A stretch of 35,366 bases of DNA, taken from NCBI GenBank assembly GCA_012959465.1, contig DUDC01000065.1:1-35366 (forward strand). The letters run 5' to 3'. Origin of the DNA: Planctomycetaceae bacterium (GTDB lineage Bacteria; Planctomycetota; Planctomycetia; Pirellulales; Pirellulaceae). Positions 33,192-35,366 of the stretch are shown here, piece by piece; positions within the stretch are counted from its first letter, which is position 1, and every line of letters starts with the position of its first letter. Made by a program: the position numbers and the translations under genes. The notes under the pieces are model-generated. The model saw only the letters and a program-made list of their open reading frames with translations. It was not told where the DNA came from and made no database searches.

Positions 33192-33426
33192 TCCTGTAGC
33201 CTCGCTTGTGCTGGAAAATTAGCGCATCTCGGGGCAAGTTACTTCGTGTTGCAACGAAATACGTTATGATGCATGGTATCGATGAAAACACTATAGCGCA
33301 GTCTGGACGTGCCGAAAAAGGGGCGAGTTTCGTGGCAAAACGCAACTTGTACCCTCGCGTCGGGTTTAAGTCGAAGAAGAATGAGACCCGATGAATGACA
33401 ATGGCCAAGCAAGCTGGAGTTGATAA

Positions 33427-34494
33427 ATGTTCACACCCGCACATCGCCGAACGGTGAAGTCCCGTTTGCGGTTCGTTTCCTGCTGCTGGGCGGCGGTCAT
33501 TTGGGTTTCGTCGCCCATGTTGGCTGACGAGAAAGAGAAGGATCCGGCGACGTTGTCGCTGGAGGTCCGCGTTGACGAGATTTTCCGTGGCGACATCCCG
33601 CGAACGGTCGCCGAACTACGCGGCATGGAAGAGCGGCAGACGACTGTCGTAAAGATGGCCATTGAGGCGACGGTGGGCATTCAGGCCGGGATGGCGCACG
33701 GTAGTGGTGTCATTATTTCCGAAGACGGATATGTGCTGACCGCCGCCCATGTCGTTCAACAGGCGAAACGACAAGATCGAAAGATCTATCTGCGCATGCA
33801 CGACGGCAAGCGGGTTTTGGCCGAACCGTTAGGGTTGTTTAGGACTCTAGACGCCGGGTTGGTCAAGATCATTCAAACGTCTGAAAATGGTTCGCCGTTG
33901 AAATGGCCATTTGTCGAAATGGCGGACGCGAAGTCGATCAAGCCCGGCCAGTGGATTGTCGTCACGGGGCATCCTGGGGGGTACAAGCGGGGCCGCAAGG
34001 CCGTGGTGCGGATCGGCCGAATTACGTCCGCCAACAAGGAGGTGATCGTCACGGACTGCACGCTCATTGGCGGCGACTCCGGCGGGCCGATTATCGACAT
34101 GAATGGCCAAGTCGTCGGGATCAACAGCCGTATTGGTCGGCGTTTGTCGACCAACATGCACGTACCCGTTTCCACCTACCACGATCATTGGCTTCGACTG
34201 AGCCAAGGCGACGTTTGGGGAAGCCCACCCAATGGCCGACCATACATCGGAGTCCGCGGCGAGGTCGATGGTGAAGAGGCTCGTGTGGTTGAGCTTGTGC
34301 CAGGCCAACCAGGCGAAAAAGCCGGCCTCGAAGTAGGTGACGTTATCTTGTCATTTGATCGGCGCGACGTTGATTCATTCACCGTCCTACAAGAACTCGT
34401 TTCGGAAACGGCTCCAGGTGAGACGGTTCCTCTCCGTGTTCGGCGTGGCGAAAAAGAGATGTTGTTGGGTATTCAGATCGGCCGCCGCCCGTAG
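33427..34494 (+). CDS. Secreted HtrA/Deg-type serine protease with one PDZ domain
   Basis: The 355-residue protein has an N-terminal signal-like segment (about 12-32, ending SPMLADE). The trypsin-like domain has an intact triad: His108 in VLTAAHVVQ, Asp142 in TLDAGLVKI and Ser218 in GGDSGGPI. A single PDZ domain follows (about 265-353, IGVRGEVDGEEARVV then AGLEVGDVILSFD). It fits periplasmic quality-control proteases of the DegP/HtrA family, although shorter than DegP (two PDZ). GGAG lies before the ATG. The next gene, 52 bases on, is a related protein without the catalytic residues, and the two are probably co-transcribed. Confidence 0.88.
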   Translation: MFTPAHRRTVKSRLRFVSCCWAAVIWVSSPMLADEKEKDPATLSLEVRVDEIFRGDIPRTVAELRGMEERQTTVVKMAIEATVGIQAGMAHGSGVIISEDGYVLTAAHVVQQAKRQDRKIYLRMHDGKRVLAEPLGLFRTLDAGLVKIIQTSENGSPLKWPFVEMADAKSIKPGQWIVVTGHPGGYKRGRKAVVRIGRITSANKEVIVTDCTLIGGDSGGPIIDMNGQVVGINSRIGRRLSTNMHVPVSTYHDHWLRLSQGDVWGSPPNGRPYIGVRGEVDGEEARVVELVPGQPGEKAGLEVGDVILSFDRRDVDSFTVLQELVSETAPGETVPLRVRRGEKEMLLGIQIGRRP

Positions 34495-34546
34495 TTGTCG
34501 CGTGGTACACTCACCAAGTCGCAGCAAAAATCGTACAGGTAATGCC

Positions 34547-35366
34547 ATGACTAAGACAAGACACAACTCCCGATGGTTACAGCGACTAGCGATCATCTGC
34601 TCATTCGCCGCTGTTCTGTTAACGATCTCGGTCGAAGTGAGGGCGGACGAGCCCACCGATAAAGAACGTTCGGGCATTTCCCGGTTCTTCGGTTTTCGAA
34701 TGGAAAGAAACCGTCGGAATTCCCGTCAGGTTCGCGAGGCGTTCCGAGAAGTCGTCGCCGACGCCACGGCAGCGACGGTCGAAGTGTTGTGCGACAATCG
34801 TCGTGCGGCGATGGGAGCCATCGTGGCATCTGATGGACTCGTATTGACCAAGGCGAGTGAATTAACTGGCGAAGTGAAATGCCGTCTAAAGAGCGGTGAA
34901 GTTTATTCGGCCGAACTAGTGGCGACCACCAGTGATTTTGACTTGGCTGTGTTGAAGGTGGATGCCAAGGAGTTGCCGGTGATTCGCTGGCGAACCAATT
35001 TGCCTCTGGTCGGTAGTTGGCTGGCGACGCCAGGTACGTCCGACATTCCACGAGCGATTGGCGTGGTCAGTGTGGCGGTTCGAAAAATCCCGGCGCAACG
35101 CGGAATGCTCGGAGTTCGGTTGGACGATCCACCGGACGGGAAGCAAGGGGCGTTGATCATCGACGTTGTCGACCGTTCCGCTGCGGATCGCGCTCGGATG
35201 CGTGACGGCGATCGGGTGACGCATTTGGACGGTTGGGAGATTGAAGGTGGGTATCGCGGTTTCATGAACCGCATGGCAAATAAAAAGGCCGCGGATATTG
35301 TCAACCTAAAGATCTCTCGCGGTGATGACGTAGTCGACATGAATATCGTGCTGATGCAGCTGCCCG
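34547..35366 (+). CDS. HtrA-like protein lacking catalytic residues, with PDZ domain (3' end outside window)
   Basis: From ATG 34547 the frame stays open to the window end (273 codons, no stop). A signal-like segment (about 10-33, LAIICSFAAVLLTISVEVRA) is followed by a degenerate Deg-type fold. The VLTxAH motif reads VLTKASEL (no His), FDLAVLKV keeps Asp132, and the GNSGGP loop is gone: VATPG-type sequence (about 159-163) leads directly to GVVSVAV. Roughly 50 residues around the Ser site are missing. A PDZ domain (from about 188, LGVRLDD and AADRARMRDGDRVTHLDG) follows. I infer a non-proteolytic peptide-binding partner of the preceding protease. A short ATG at 34542 leads only to a two-codon frame. 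Confidence 0.8.
   Translation, partial: MTKTRHNSRWLQRLAIICSFAAVLLTISVEVRADEPTDKERSGISRFFGFRMERNRRNSRQVREAFREVVADATAATVEVLCDNRRAAMGAIVASDGLVLTKASELTGEVKCRLKSGEVYSAELVATTSDFDLAVLKVDAKELPVIRWRTNLPLVGSWLATPGTSDIPRAIGVVSVAVRKIPAQRGMLGVRLDDPPDGKQGALIIDVVDRSAADRARMRDGDRVTHLDGWEIEGGYRGFMNRMANKKAADIVNLKISRGDDVVDMNIVLMQLP

Noticed and set aside
33206-33394. Small plus-strand frame upstream of the HtrA gene
   Set aside because: No ribosome site, a composition without structure, and a position within the divergent promoter region of two real genes.

Overview
The window looks like chromosomal DNA of a planctomycete, most likely a Pirellulales-type bacterium. The evidence is the mix of ATG, GTG and TTG starts, moderate GC, a nuo operon of 14 separate genes with enlarged J, K and L subunits, lipid A synthesis (lpxB), a lysine/alanine-only histone H1-like protein, a tyrosine-rich secreted protein of a type I associate with this group, and decayed four-helix-bundle DNA with GTCATT-type repeats. 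No 16S rRNA gene is present, so the lineage call is inference.

Left part (1-12010): mostly housekeeping genes in short units. These are the 3' end of a CYTH (class IV cyclase-like) gene, the convergent pair manC-ruvX preceded by a 37-residue membrane microprotein, a secreted HExxH metalloprotease, metK followed by an unknown membrane protein, a bile-acid/sodium-symporter-family transporter, a secreted protein with two CC-x-N-C modules, lpxB, a site-2-protease-like gene, the H1-like gene behind a long structured leader, an unknown gene, and an Mrp/ApbC-type Fe-S carrier.

Middle (12011-14461): a regulator built like a sigma-54 activator but lacking its key ATPase and sigma-54 contact residues. 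It is flanked on both sides by short palindromic or tandem repeats and, downstream, by a disabled four-helix-bundle gene.

Right-centre (14462-30611, minus strand): a complete nuoABCDEFGHIJKLMN operon for complex I in canonical order, with overlapping or closely spaced genes. One conserved-looking gene of unknown function is appended 27 bases after nuoN. A CRP-like palindrome and a terminator-like hairpin lie just upstream of nuoA.

Right end (30872-35366): a metallo-beta-lactamase-fold hydrolase, the tyrosine-rich secreted protein, a YeeZ-like SDR protein, an HtrA-like serine protease with an intact triad, and directly after it an HtrA-like protein that has lost its catalytic His and Ser (open at the window end).

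I do not see a clear, wholly new multi-gene system. The best leads are the gene appended to nuo, the nuo leader signals, the active/inactive HtrA pair, the degenerate activator within a repeat-rich island, and the leader of the H1-like gene. No rRNA, tRNA, CRISPR array, insertion sequence or prophage was recognised.
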